Source: Propionibacteriaceae bacterium (lineage in GTDB: Bacteria > Actinomycetota > Actinomycetes > Propionibacteriales > Propionibacteriaceae). From it: a stretch of DNA of 54,941 nucleotides. The notes below the pieces were generated by a model. That model saw only the letters and a list, made by a program, of their open reading frames with translations, made no database searches and was not told where the DNA came from. The stretch is from positions 1 to 54,941 of the forward strand of contig JAUNKK010000012.1 of the NCBI GenBank assembly GCA_030532825.1, read 5' to 3'. Shown here piece by piece: positions 1 to 8,513 of the stretch (positions are counted from its first letter, which is position 1; every line of letters begins with the position of its first letter). Position numbers and translations under genes: made by a program.

Positions 1-2288
1 TTGTCCCGCACGGTCGACAGCAGTGCCATGATGGCGACGGCTGCCATGGCGAGGACACTCAACTCCCCCAGGGTGTCGAAGGCACGAAACTCCACCAAGA
101 TCACGTTGACCACGTTGTCGCCTGAGGCGATGGTTTTGGTCTGCTGCAGGAAGTATTCCGCGAGCTGGGACTTCTCACGGCGTGCCACAAGCGCCCACGT
201 GAGGCCAGCGACCCCGGTACCCACGAGTACCGACGCCCCCAGCGTGAGCAACGTGCCCCGTCGAGGACGCCGTGGGAATCGGACCGGTAGCTTCTGGAGC
301 ACCAACATGATGACGATGATGTTGAGGCTCTCCACGAGCAACTGCGTCATCGCAACATCAGGGGCACCGAGCGCCAGAATCTGCACCGTCGCGAGCACCC
401 CAACAGCCGACATCGACAACACGGCCGCGATGCGCACCTGGGAAACACACGCCCCGATCACTGCCGCCGTGATGAGCACGAAAAGCACGACATCGATGGG
501 CTTGGTGAGCCCCGGAAGCTGCGCGGGCAGACCTTGCCGGTACGCCACCCAGGAGCCGACGACCCCGATAACACCGAGGGACCCCACGATCGGGATGACC
601 GATCGGGTCGGCGTATCCGACGCGACAAGACGGTCCAGTTGGGAGCCACAGCGTCGTGTCCCCTCAGCCAGCCGCTCCATCGCTCGGGGGCCCTCGAGCG
701 GGAACGGATGGGCCAGGATCCAGGCGATTAACGGCTTGCGCGCCCAGGCAAGAACTAGACCCAAGGCGATGATGACGCCCGTGGCGACCAGTTCCGGACT
801 GACGCCGTGCCACAGCGCCAGATGGGGGTGCGCGTCGGCGCCGGTTGCTGCGGCGGTGGCGAGTCGCACGGGGGTTTCCAGACCGGCCAGCCAACCGATA
901 AGCGGTACTGAGATCAGGATTGGGAGCCCCGCGCTAGCCACGAGCAGGGGATCTTTGAGGTCTACCTGGCGATCATCATCGGTGCCATCGACGAAGACTC
1001 CCAGCACCACCCGCGTGCAATAGGCGAACGTTAGAACCGAACCGAGCGCCGCCACGACGAACGCGGCCCAGCCCACCCAGGAAGCTCCTGGGGCGCCGAG
1101 CAGCGACGCCAGGATGGCTTCCTTGGAGACAAAACCCAGCATCGGCGGAATGCCGGCCATCGAGGCGCAGCCCAGCACCACTAGCCCGAAACTCACCGGC
1201 ATCTTTCGGTAGAGCCGCGGTGGGAACCTTCGAAGGTCGCGGGTGTGGGTGGCGTGGTCGACCACACCCACCATCATGAACAGCCCAGACTTGAACAGGG
1301 CATGGGCGATGGTGTGCAACACAGCCGCCGCAATGCCGACCTGAGTGCCCAGACCGATGCTCGCGGTCAGCAGACCGAGCTGGCTGACCGTTGAGTAGGC
1401 CATGAGTCTTTTAACGTCAGTCTGTTCGAGGGCGAAATAGCCGCCGAGACAGGCAGTCACCAACCCGATGCTCAGCAGCATCCCTTGCCAGAGCGCATCG
1501 TGCTGAAACAGGGGGCTGAAACGCAACAGCAGGAAGATCCCCGCTTTGACCACAGCTGCGGCATGCAGATATGCGCTGACGGGGGTGATCGCCGCCATGG
1601 CGTCGGGCAGCCAGACGTGGAAGGGGAACTGCGCTGCCTTGGTGAAACCCGCCACCGCCACCAAAGCTGCCATGGCCGTGGTAAAGGCTGGATTGGTGGC
1701 CCACACATCATGGGTGAAGGCCTGCGAGAGTGATGTGGTGCCCGTCTGCCACCAGATGGCGACCAGCGCCACCAGGAGCAACACTCCGCCCAGGAACGTG
1801 ATGAGCAGGGTTCGCATGGAGGCGCCCTCGCCAGCATGGCCGGAGCGCGCAATCAGTAGGAATGAGGCAAGAGACGTGAACTCCCAGCAGATGAACAACA
1901 CGACGAGGTCGTCGGCCAGGACTAGGGCCTGCATCGACAGGGTAAAGGCCGTCATGACCTGGTAAAAGCTGAGGCTGCGGCCCATTGGCAAGTATCGGGT
2001 GGAGTAGACGAAGACTATGGCACCGATGAGCAGCGCGATATAGCTGAAAACCAACCCGAGCCCATCGACGGCGAAAGCAAGCCTGATGCCTAGGGACGGT
2101 ACCCAGTCGACAGACCATGCTGGGCGCTCCCCTGCTGCGACCGCTGTTGCCGTGGGCACCAGCGCGGCAGCCGCAGCCAGGTAGAGCACAGCCAATGGCC
2201 ATCCGGTGTTCCGGCCGAGGACGCGCGTCAACCCCGGGGTCGCGACGAAAGCCAGCCCGAGGAACGCGAGTGAGATTAAGACAGCCAT
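1..2288 (-). CDS. mnhA: Na+/H+ antiporter subunit A (MrpA/MnhA), 3' end outside window
   Basis: This is the large proton-translocating subunit of a multisubunit Na+(K+)/H+ antiporter, related to respiratory complex I subunit NuoL/ND5, and it sits in the cytoplasmic membrane. Reading the minus strand from ATG at 2288 gives an unbroken frame of more than 760 residues that runs off the window. It is almost entirely hydrophobic helices and includes the family segment KAAQFPFHVWLPDAMAA, followed by HAAAVVKAGIF and DVKRLMAYSTVSQ. Near the window edge, NVILVEFRAFDTLGELSVL is typical of the MrpA C-terminal domain and absent from complex I subunits, which decides the assignment. Other mnh/mrp subunits would be expected to the left. 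No good ribosome binding site precedes the start. A TAGGAT box ends 10 bases before the ATG, so the leader may be very short. Confidence 0.93.
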   Translation of the reverse strand, partial: MAVLISLAFLGLAFVATPGLTRVLGRNTGWPLAVLYLAAAAALVPTATAVAAGERPAWSVDWVPSLGIRLAFAVDGLGLVFSYIALLIGAIVFVYSTRYLPMGRSLSFYQVMTAFTLSMQALVLADDLVVLFICWEFTSLASFLLIARSGHAGEGASMRTLLITFLGGVLLLVALVAIWWQTGTTSLSQAFTHDVWATNPAFTTAMAALVAVAGFTKAAQFPFHVWLPDAMAAITPVSAYLHAAAVVKAGIFLLLRFSPLFQHDALWQGMLLSIGLVTACLGGYFALEQTDVKRLMAYSTVSQLGLLTASIGLGTQVGIAAAVLHTIAHALFKSGLFMMVGVVDHATHTRDLRRFPPRLYRKMPVSFGLVVLGCASMAGIPPMLGFVSKEAILASLLGAPGASWVGWAAFVVAALGSVLTFAYCTRVVLGVFVDGTDDDRQVDLKDPLLVASAGLPILISVPLIGWLAGLETPVRLATAAATGADAHPHLALWHGVSPELVATGVIIALGLVLAWARKPLIAWILAHPFPLEGPRAMERLAEGTRRCGSQLDRLVASDTPTRSVIPIVGSLGVIGVVGSWVAYRQGLPAQLPGLTKPIDVVLFVLITAAVIGACVSQVRIAAVLSMSAVGVLATVQILALGAPDVAMTQLLVESLNIIVIMLVLQKLPVRFPRRPRRGTLLTLGASVLVGTGVAGLTWALVARREKSQLAEYFLQQTKTIASGDNVVNVILVEFRAFDTLGELSVLAMAAVAIMALLSTVRD

Positions 2289-2314
2289 CGAGCGGCTTAT
2301 CCTAGCAAACGCGG

Positions 2315-2330
2315 CCCCGCCCGCTCGGGG
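2315..2330 (-). terminator. Possible weak hairpin terminator after the L,D-transpeptidase gene
   Basis: A small GC-rich inverted repeat (CCCCG, 6-base loop, CGGGG) lies just past the stop codon of the transpeptidase gene and before mnhA. It has no strong U-tract, so termination is only a suggestion. Confidence 0.3.
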
Positions 2331-2336
2331 AAGAAC

Positions 2337-3530
2337 TCACGATTCGAGGGCGGACAAGGCTCGCCACTCGTCCCACGAATACAGCCATACGCCCATACCC
2401 TCCTGGGGCTCCATGGCCCGATCGGAACCGGTGAACTCTACGACATCACCGACGTTGGTCCGGCTGTAGAGCCAACCAGCATTGTCGGTACTGAGGCCCA
2501 CGCAACCGTGGCTGACGTTGTCTTTGCCCTGATCGGCTACCGACCACGGAGCAGCGTGGATAAACTCGCCCGTCCACGTAACCCGCATCGCCCACTTGAC
2601 GTTGAGGTCATAGGATTCCGCGCTTCCGGACGGGATGGCGATAGTCTCGGAGTTCATCTGGAGCGAGTCGTGTTTCTCGAGGATCAGTTTGGTCCCTGAC
2701 CGGGTCTCGAAACCGGGTTTGCCCGTCGTGGAGGGCAGGGTCGAGACGGTCTCACCGTTCTCGACCACCGTGGTGGTGTGGTTCGCGATATCCACCTTGA
2801 TGATGCGGGAGACATCACCAATGGAGAAGTCAGCGTCGATGTCCTTCAGGAGCCAGGTGTCATCTGAGGCCTGAACACCCGACCAGTTCAGGTCGAGATG
2901 CACCTTGGTGCCGGGCTGCCAGTAGTCCTTTGGTCGGTAGATCAACTCGGTGTCACTGAACCAGCCCCAGGCCCCCTCCTGCTGCGGCTCAGTCTGAACG
3001 AGCGCGCGCTTTTCGATGGCCGCTCGATACTCCTCCGGTACCGGCTTGTTGAACTTGACGTACCCGGGCATCCCCACCCCCATGTCGTCGTACAGGTAGA
3101 GCACCTGGAAACTGGCCTCAGCGCTGCCCGGGGCAACCGTGTGGATTGAGGCCGCGCGTGTCGCCCCATCAGCGGTAGTCACGGTAATCGTGTAGTCACT
3201 GTCGTAGGCGAGAGCCTCCGACGGCGTCCAGGCTCCGTCGGCGTAACTGCCGGGGACGGCGCCCGTCGGTCCCGTTACGGTCACGTCTGTGATGGCGCCA
3301 TGCTCCAGGCTCAGCGTCACCGGATCGTTGGGGATGGCAGCGTCGGTACTAGATGTGATCGACAACTCCCCCACCTCCGGTGTTGGTGACGGTTCCTCGG
3401 CGGCACTCTCGGCGGAGTCAGCGGTACCGGGAGGCTCCTCCTGGAGCGTGCTACTGCGAGTAGCGCACCCAGTTACCAACACGGCCAAGGCCAGGAATGC
3501 GATGAGCAGGGAACTGACGCGCGAGTTCAT
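2337..3530 (-). CDS. L,D-transpeptidase, lipoprotein, Ig-like plus YkuD domains
   Basis: This predicted envelope enzyme would form 3-3 cross-links in peptidoglycan on the outer face of the membrane. The 397-residue protein starts with a lipoprotein signal (hydrophobic stretch 8-19, lipobox VTGC, Cys22), followed by a Ser/Glu/Pro-rich linker to about residue 50. Residues of roughly 52-235 look like the two beta-sandwich (Ig-like) domains of actinobacterial LdtMt2-type enzymes. The YkuD catalytic domain spans about 241-367. It carries His325 in FIHAAPW and the signature SHGCVGLS, with His341 and the catalytic Cys343. The C-terminus, rich in Trp, matches the family's short C-terminal extension. 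The gene appears monocistronic, and all catalytic residues are intact. Confidence 0.93.
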   Translation of the reverse strand: MNSRVSSLLIAFLALAVLVTGCATRSSTLQEEPPGTADSAESAAEEPSPTPEVGELSITSSTDAAIPNDPVTLSLEHGAITDVTVTGPTGAVPGSYADGAWTPSEALAYDSDYTITVTTADGATRAASIHTVAPGSAEASFQVLYLYDDMGVGMPGYVKFNKPVPEEYRAAIEKRALVQTEPQQEGAWGWFSDTELIYRPKDYWQPGTKVHLDLNWSGVQASDDTWLLKDIDADFSIGDVSRIIKVDIANHTTTVVENGETVSTLPSTTGKPGFETRSGTKLILEKHDSLQMNSETIAIPSGSAESYDLNVKWAMRVTWTGEFIHAAPWSVADQGKDNVSHGCVGLSTDNAGWLYSRTNVGDVVEFTGSDRAMEPQEGMGVWLYSWDEWRALSALES

Positions 3531-3672
3531 GTCTCTCAGGGTACTTCGGGCCGGGGGCGTTTACGTTTCAGGCGTTCCTGCAATGGCAGCGTCCCCCACG
3601 CGCAGGCACCGGTGGGGTGGATTCGCGTCTTTCGCCCAGTCCCGCTAAGCTACCCGCGTTGCCGCAGGCAAT

Positions 3673-3746
<74 letters not shown>

Positions 3747-3749
3747 CAG

Positions 3750-3785
3750 AAAAGCTTCCGTGGGGTTCACCCCACGGAAGCTTTT
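3750..3785 (+). terminator. Strong hairpin terminator after tRNA-Pro
   Basis: A perfect 17-base inverted repeat with a two-base centre begins 4 bases after the tRNA. The left arm opens with AAAAGCTTCC and the right arm closes with GGAAGCTTTT, so the outer A/U-rich pairs act as A- and U-tracts on both strands. It should stop transcription from the tRNA and separate it from the protease gene. Confidence 0.85.
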
Positions 3786-3921
3786 GGTTTCCCGAGACGA
3801 CCACGACCACCTTGCCTCTGGCTGGGAGGATCTCCCGACCATCTGGCAGGCGTCTCATGAGCTTTCGCCAACCGAACGGTCGCAACTTGTAACGTTGTGG
3901 CATTGGCAGACATATACGAAA

Positions 3922-3967
3922 CGAAGCTGGACGCAGCTTCGCCCCGCCTACCTGCCGCCACGCAGGT
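3922..3967 (+). other. Two tandem hairpins in the protease leader
   Basis: CGAAGCTG (3922-3929), loop GACG, CAGCTTCG (3934-3941) forms a perfect 8-bp stem. Nine bases later ACCTGC (3950-3955), a 6-base loop and GCAGGT (3962-3967) form a second. Both lie just before the ribosome binding site of the protease gene (GGAAG, 3979-3983). They could stabilise the mRNA or act as a control element. They resemble no riboswitch class I recognise. Confidence 0.45.
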
Positions 3968-3989
3968 CTGAGACGTTTGGAAGTGATTG

Positions 3990-5186
3990 ATGAAACGGCC
4001 ACTGATCGCGTCGCTGGTTGTGGTCTCGGCGTTGGCGCTGGCATCCCTGCCAGGGCCGATTGCTCACGCCGAGAACGGCGACGATTCCCCAGAAGATCTA
4101 GCGGTTGCCGCCGCTGAAGCCGCCGACAATGCCGCGCTGGCTGAGGAACTCGGCGTGCCTGAGGAGCAGGCCGCCGAATGGTTCCAAGGCGAGGAGGAGT
4201 TCCTGGGCGCCGTTGAACATGCTAAGGCCGCTGCCGGGGAGCAGTTTTTCTATGCTGCCTGGACGCCGCAGGAGGAAGCAGAAACCGGCTACAAGGGATG
4301 GATCGCCTTCAAAGGCGAGGTGTCGCAGGAGGCAGTCGCCCCCTTCGCCGCTCTTGACTTCCCCGTTGAGGTGCGTACCAATGCCGAGTTCACAGAGAAC
4401 GAGTTGGAGCAGATCCGACAGGAGAAGATGACGGCTCTCGCCGAGGCCGGCAACTTCAAGGGGCTTGTCGGCGACATCGAATCAGACGGGTCCATCACCA
4501 TCCAATACGAACCCAGCATCGACATGATCGGGTCCCCTCAGATCAGTGCGACAGCCACTAGTCTCTCGGAGAACTCCCCCGTCAAAGTGACGGTAGCGCC
4601 GGCCACCGGCATCGCCCCAACGGAAGAAGTCCTCAAGGGGGGAGCCGGGATAGCCAGTTGCACATTGGGGTTCGTCGTCGTTTACCGGGGACGAGTAGGT
4701 GCCCTGACCGCAGGTCACTGCCCGAACTCCCCCGGCGTGCCGACCGGCAGCAGCGTCGCACTCAAGTTCGTCAAACAACACATCGGCGACTACGGCGATG
4801 TGCAGCTTCACACCAGCACGGATAGCGCCGCGAACGAGATCCGCGTCTCGCGTGCCGGGGAGTACCGGACCATCACGGCCAGCGGCGAGGGGATCAAGGG
4901 ATCGAGAGTCTGTAACTACGGGAAAACGCGGGCGCTCCCCTCCTGCACCACCATCCGAACGGTGAACCACGCCTTCATCCACCCCGACACGGGAATGTAC
5001 GTCTCACAGATGGTGCAAACTAACGGCAGCTTCACCAATGCTGGGGACAGCGGCGGGCCCTGGTACTTCGCGCAAACAGCACGGGGAATCCACTTTGGCA
5101 AGTCAGGCGGCTACGCAACCTATACCAGCATTGGCGCGGCCGAGTCGGTGATGGACGCGACTGTCCTGAAGGCCGCGTCCTCTTGA
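3990..5186 (+). CDS. Secreted trypsin-like (S1 family) serine protease with propeptide
   Basis: This is an exported chymotrypsin-fold protease of the streptogrisin/alpha-lytic kind. From ATG at 3990 (GGAAG lies upstream; an in-frame TTG three bases earlier is less likely) it has 398 residues. A Sec signal peptide ends near AHA, residue 27. A long acidic propeptide of about 28-215 follows, consistent with an S1E-type pro-region that assists folding. The mature domain shows His243 (TAGHC), a likely catalytic Asp270 in GDYGDVQ, and Ser354 in AGDSGGPW. The cysteines could pair as 224/244 and 308/319. The catalytic triad is complete, so activity is expected. The lipoprotein gene starts 12 bases downstream, suggesting co-transcription with it and possibly with the sigma factor. 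The substrate is unknown. Confidence 0.92.
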   Translation: MKRPLIASLVVVSALALASLPGPIAHAENGDDSPEDLAVAAAEAADNAALAEELGVPEEQAAEWFQGEEEFLGAVEHAKAAAGEQFFYAAWTPQEEAETGYKGWIAFKGEVSQEAVAPFAALDFPVEVRTNAEFTENELEQIRQEKMTALAEAGNFKGLVGDIESDGSITIQYEPSIDMIGSPQISATATSLSENSPVKVTVAPATGIAPTEEVLKGGAGIASCTLGFVVVYRGRVGALTAGHCPNSPGVPTGSSVALKFVKQHIGDYGDVQLHTSTDSAANEIRVSRAGEYRTITASGEGIKGSRVCNYGKTRALPSCTTIRTVNHAFIHPDTGMYVSQMVQTNGSFTNAGDSGGPWYFAQTARGIHFGKSGGYATYTSIGAAESVMDATVLKAASS

Positions 5187-5198
5187 TGGGAACGAGCA

Positions 5199-5624
5199 AT
5201 GCCGAGGCTAGAAGTGGGGCTGCTGGCGGCGGCGATCACCGTCGTCGGTGCCACGGCTGGGTGTTCTGGAGCAGCATCATCCTCTCCAGTTCATCCAGAG
5301 ACCAACACGGCTAGCCACCCCATCGTCGTGACCTCCCCAGTCCCACCTGAGGCGGGGCGGATGGAGGCGCTATTCGAAGGTCGCGTCTTAGTTGACCACG
5401 CAACTTCCTGCGTATATGGAGAGGCCCAGGGCTCGCGGGTTGGTCTAGTCTTTGAGGACGGTGCGAGCGTTGTCAGCGGCGGTTCGCTTACGCTACCCGA
5501 TGGAGCCGATGTGCCCTTGGGCGAACCCGTGATGCTAGCTGGCGGATACGTAACGTGGGAAGCCCCTGATGAGCGATGCCCTTATCAGGAATATTTCGTA
5601 GTCCATGGCATGGCAGGCCAGTGA
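5199..5624 (+). CDS. Small lipoprotein of unknown function
   Basis: This 141-residue protein has a hydrophobic signal segment and a plausible lipobox TAGC at Cys22, then a Ser/Thr/Pro-rich linker to about residue 50. The compact remainder is rich in Val, Gly and Tyr, probably beta-structured, with two further cysteines (SCVYG and RCPYQ) that could form a disulfide. I recognise no named family. It begins 12 bases after the protease stop, preceded by a purine-rich GGGAACGAG, and ends 73 bases before the preferred start of the sigma gene. This placement suggests a surface partner of the protease or of the membrane protein encoded downstream, but nothing in the sequence proves a role. Confidence 0.8.
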   Translation: MPRLEVGLLAAAITVVGATAGCSGAASSSPVHPETNTASHPIVVTSPVPPEAGRMEALFEGRVLVDHATSCVYGEAQGSRVGLVFEDGASVVSGGSLTLPDGADVPLGEPVMLAGGYVTWEAPDERCPYQEYFVVHGMAGQ

Positions 5625-5697
5625 CGCCATGCCGGGCCTGGTGAAGACCCGCTCAGGCATGGGCTGGCCGTGGGCGAGATCAGCAACAGGAGAGCAA

Positions 5698-6204
5698 TTG
5701 GAGGCAGCCGACTTTGAGGCTGTGTACCGGCAGCAATACTCACTGGTGCTCAGCCTGGCAACCCATCGGCTGAGCGACCCCACTCAGGCCGAGGACGCCA
5801 CGAGCGAGGTGTTCCGCATCGCCTGGGAGCACCACCAGGGCGGCGGATCCGTAACGCTGCCTTGGCTCTACCAGACGTTGCGGAACGTGGTCGCCAACCA
5901 ATATCGCTCAGCCCAGCGCACCACCCGACTCCAGCAGTTGCTCGGCGCGACACAGACCCCTGAGCACATCCCCGACGAGGAGATCCATGACTCGCTCATT
6001 ATTCAGGCAGCTATGGCGGAACTCCGGGACGCGGACCGGGAACTCCTGATGATGGCCTACTGGGACGACCTCAGTCGCGCTGAGATCGCCCAAATCCTTG
6101 GCTGCACCAGCGTTGCCGTGCGTGTTCGGCTTACCCGAGCGAAGAAACGGCTATCACACAAACTCGACCTTGGGACCCGAAAGAAAGGAGGCCGGGATGA
6201 CTGA
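5698..6204 (+). CDS. ECF-type RNA polymerase sigma factor (probable TTG start)
   Basis: This is a sigma-70 family protein with only regions 2 and 4, which would direct RNA polymerase to a small regulon. Region 2 includes DFEAVYRQQYSLVLSLATH, AEDATSEVFRIAW and the promoter-melting segment LPWLYQTLRNVVANQYRS. Region 4 contains the helix-turn-helix DLSRAEIAQILGCTSVAVRV. I chose TTG at 5698 because CAGGAGAG lies 5 bases before it and the product then opens MEAADFEAVY, the usual ECF N-terminus, giving 168 residues. In-frame ATGs at 5605, 5629 and 5659 lack comparable ribosome sites and would add unlike sequence. The stop overlaps the next gene by 8 bases, so the two are translationally coupled. 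Confidence 0.9.
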   Translation: MEAADFEAVYRQQYSLVLSLATHRLSDPTQAEDATSEVFRIAWEHHQGGGSVTLPWLYQTLRNVVANQYRSAQRTTRLQQLLGATQTPEHIPDEEIHDSLIIQAAMAELRDADRELLMMAYWDDLSRAEIAQILGCTSVAVRVRLTRAKKRLSHKLDLGTRKKGGRDD

Positions 6205-6910
6205 CCTTGAGACCCGGATCCGCCGGGCACGGCCCCACGGGGCGCATCGGACGGATCCGCTGACTGAGCGAGCCCAGCGTGAGATGCACGAGCTAACTTC
6301 TCGCGCCGCGGCCCAAGACGCTCCACTCCGACGGAAACCAGTGTTTTGGTACCGAAGAGTGCTGGTGGCTGCGATGGCAAGTGTCCTCGTGACCGGGGGA
6401 AGCCTGACTCTGGTACTCCTCCCCAGGCCTGTCGACCCCGCGGGAGTGCCCGAGGCCGAGCACCGATCGAGCGCTGAGGCCCCGGTCACCCGGTACGAAA
6501 CCATCGCCGATCTGACGGCGGCTTCCGAGGCTGTTGTGCAGGTCACTGTGGTTGATTCGACGGTGGAGCAGTCAACGCAACACGGGGCGGCGATCGTCGC
6601 TGAAGTACAGGTCGTGGCGAACTTGCGTGGCGCCGCACGGCCGGGGGACAGGCTCCAGGTGATACAGCCTGGCGGTGAGTTGGAGGGAACCGACTACGAT
6701 GCGCGCCACACCGTTGACTTCGCGACGATCGACGGCGAAGGGTTGGTCTTGTTCCTCACAAGCGGCCCAGAGACAGGCGTATTCGTCCTGACCTCAGCCC
6801 CTCAGGGAGTGCTGGCTGTCGACGGCAACGATGTGACATCAGTCTTCGATGATCCGTTGTTCGCGCAGGTTCGGACTTTGGCGGAGTTACGCGGCGCCGT
6901 GGGCCGGTAA
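6197..6910 (+). CDS. Single-pass membrane protein, putative anti-sigma partner
   Basis: The start is ATG at 6197, preceded by a strong AAAGGAGG and overlapping the sigma stop as ATGACTGA. The 237-residue product has a basic cytoplasmic segment (1-52), one membrane helix (about 53-77) and an extracytoplasmic beta-rich domain (about 95-237). Topology and coupling to the sigma gene suggest an anti-sigma or sensor role. However, the HxxxCxxC zinc motif of ZAS anti-sigma factors is absent, and the cytoplasmic part is short, so this is an inference. The outer domain runs from residues resembling VVQVTVVDSTVE through a GDRLQVIQPGGE turn to VFVLTSAPQGVLAVDG. That pattern is familiar from secreted proteins of unknown function. 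Confidence 0.75.
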   Translation: MTDLETRIRRARPHGAHRTDPLTERAQREMHELTSRAAAQDAPLRRKPVFWYRRVLVAAMASVLVTGGSLTLVLLPRPVDPAGVPEAEHRSSAEAPVTRYETIADLTAASEAVVQVTVVDSTVEQSTQHGAAIVAEVQVVANLRGAARPGDRLQVIQPGGELEGTDYDARHTVDFATIDGEGLVLFLTSGPETGVFVLTSAPQGVLAVDGNDVTSVFDDPLFAQVRTLAELRGAVGR

Positions 6911-6984
6911 GGCGCATGCCCCGGCCCACGGCACGTAACCACGTAACGAGGAGGTGCTGGGGCTATGGTCCCAGGCGCACCACC

Positions 6985-8250
6985 TCAGCCGATGGCAGCT
7001 GCGATGTCCTCGGCCGTTTTGGAAACCGGAACGTAGCGCGTCAGCTGCGTGACGTGGCGGGGTTCAAGTTCCGCAAGGCTGGCGACTCCCAGCAGCTTCA
7101 TGGTGCGCACCAGTTCCTCGCGCAGGATTGAGATGGTCCGTTCGACGCCCGCGCGCCCGCCGGCCATGAGGCCGTACAGGTAGGCACGGCCGATGAGGGT
7201 GAAGTTTGCGCCCAGCGCAATGCTGGCGACGATGTCAGCTCCATTCATGATGCCGGTGTCCAGCATCACGGTGGTATCCCGGCCGACCTCGCGTACGACG
7301 TGCGGGAGCAGATGGAACGGCACGGGCGCCCGATCTAGCTGACGCCCCCCGTGGTTGGACAGCAGGATGCCATCGACCCCCGCATCAACCAGACGCTTAG
7401 CGTCGGCGACGGTCTGCACGCCCTTGATCACGATCCTGCCGTCCCACATGCCGCGGATAACCTCAAGATCCTGATGGCTGATGGTCGGGTCCATGGCCGA
7501 GTCGAGGAGTTCCCCAACCGTGCCACCCGTCGACTGGAGCGAGGCGAACTCCAGTTTGGGGGTGGTGAGGAAGTCGATCCACCACCAAGGCCGCGGTAGC
7601 GCGTTGATGACGGTTCCCAGAGAGATCTGGGGTGGAATGGAGAAGCCATTGCGCTTGTCTCGGAGTCGCGCCCCGGCCACCGGGGTGTCAACGGTGAACA
7701 TCAAGGTGTCGAATCCCGCCTGCCGGGCGCGCTCTACGAGGCCATAGGAGATCTCCCGGCGACGCATCACGTACAGCTGGAACCAGTTGCGGCCCCGGGG
7801 ATTGGCAGCAGTGACTTCTTCGATCGAGGCAGTGCCTAGCGTCGAGAGGGTGAAGGGGATGCCTGCCGCTGCGGCGGCACGGGCGCCCGCTACTTCGCCT
7901 TCAGTCTGCATGAGACGAGTAAACCCGGTGGGAGCGATCCCGAAGGGCATGGCCGAGGGGCCGCCCAAGATCTCGCATGACGTGTCGACGTCTTCGGCCG
8001 GGTGCAAGATGTCGGGATGGAACTCGATGTCCTCGAAGGCGTGCCGGGCACGGGTAAGCGAGAGTTCCCCTTCAGCAGCACCGTCGGTGTAGTCGAAGGC
8101 CGCCTTCGGGGTACGCCGCTTGGCGATCTTCCGGAGATCCCAGATGGTGAGGGACTCCTCAAGGCGTTTCTTCTTCGGGTTCAGGGACGGCTTCTTGAAG
8201 TGCAGCAGGTCGAATATCTCGCTGGGCTTCGGGAACTGGCGCTTGACCAT
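6985..8250 (-). CDS. lldD: L-lactate dehydrogenase, FMN-dependent (quinone), LldD2 type
   Basis: This member of the alpha-hydroxy-acid oxidase family oxidises L-lactate to pyruvate and passes electrons to the respiratory chain. The 421-residue protein has the family beta/alpha-barrel, including [14 protein letters not shown] near the N-terminus, [13 protein letters not shown] and [13 protein letters not shown]-like segments. The active-site signature [12 protein letters not shown] supplies the catalytic His and the substrate-binding Arg. [19 protein letters not shown] is the phosphate-binding end of the FMN site. A roughly 40-residue N-terminal extension before the barrel matches mycobacterial LldD2, not the E. 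coli enzyme. The purine-rich GGAAGAGG precedes the start. It is a single gene with no transporter or regulator beside it. Confidence 0.92.
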   Translation of the reverse strand: MVKRQFPKPSEIFDLLHFKKPSLNPKKKRLEESLTIWDLRKIAKRRTPKAAFDYTDGAAEGELSLTRARHAFEDIEFHPDILHPAEDVDTSCEILGGPSAMPFGIAPTGFTRLMQTEGEVAGARAAAAAGIPFTLSTLGTASIEEVTAANPRGRNWFQLYVMRRREISYGLVERARQAGFDTLMFTVDTPVAGARLRDKRNGFSIPPQISLGTVINALPRPWWWIDFLTTPKLEFASLQSTGGTVGELLDSAMDPTISHQDLEVIRGMWDGRIVIKGVQTVADAKRLVDAGVDGILLSNHGGRQLDRAPVPFHLLPHVVREVGRDTTVMLDTGIMNGADIVASIALGANFTLIGRAYLYGLMAGGRAGVERTISILREELVRTMKLLGVASLAELEPRHVTQLTRYVPVSKTAEDIAAAIG

Positions 8251-8513
8251 GGTTACCTCTTCCGTAGGGGTGTCTGCTTGTGCAGGGGCGACTGAACGAC
8301 GTCACCGCTCCATTTACAGTAACAAATCTTTTTCTAATTCTCTTAGGATCCCCTGCTGGCGTTGTGCTCCAGGAGTGGGGTCATCCCCACCAGACCACCC
8401 GCGGTCGGCTCAGGAGTTGGCTGCGTTCGCCCCGCGGTTCTCGCCGTCAGCCCCTTCCCCGTGTGACAAGCTGGTTGACAACAGGACCGTGAGATACGAA
8501 AAGGAGCACACAG

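Noticed and set aside
1-1023. Long plus-strand open frame of 340 codons at the left edge
   Set aside because: It is antisense to the mnhA frame, which shows clear family motifs. The plus-strand translation is Ser/Thr/Arg-rich and has no domain sense.
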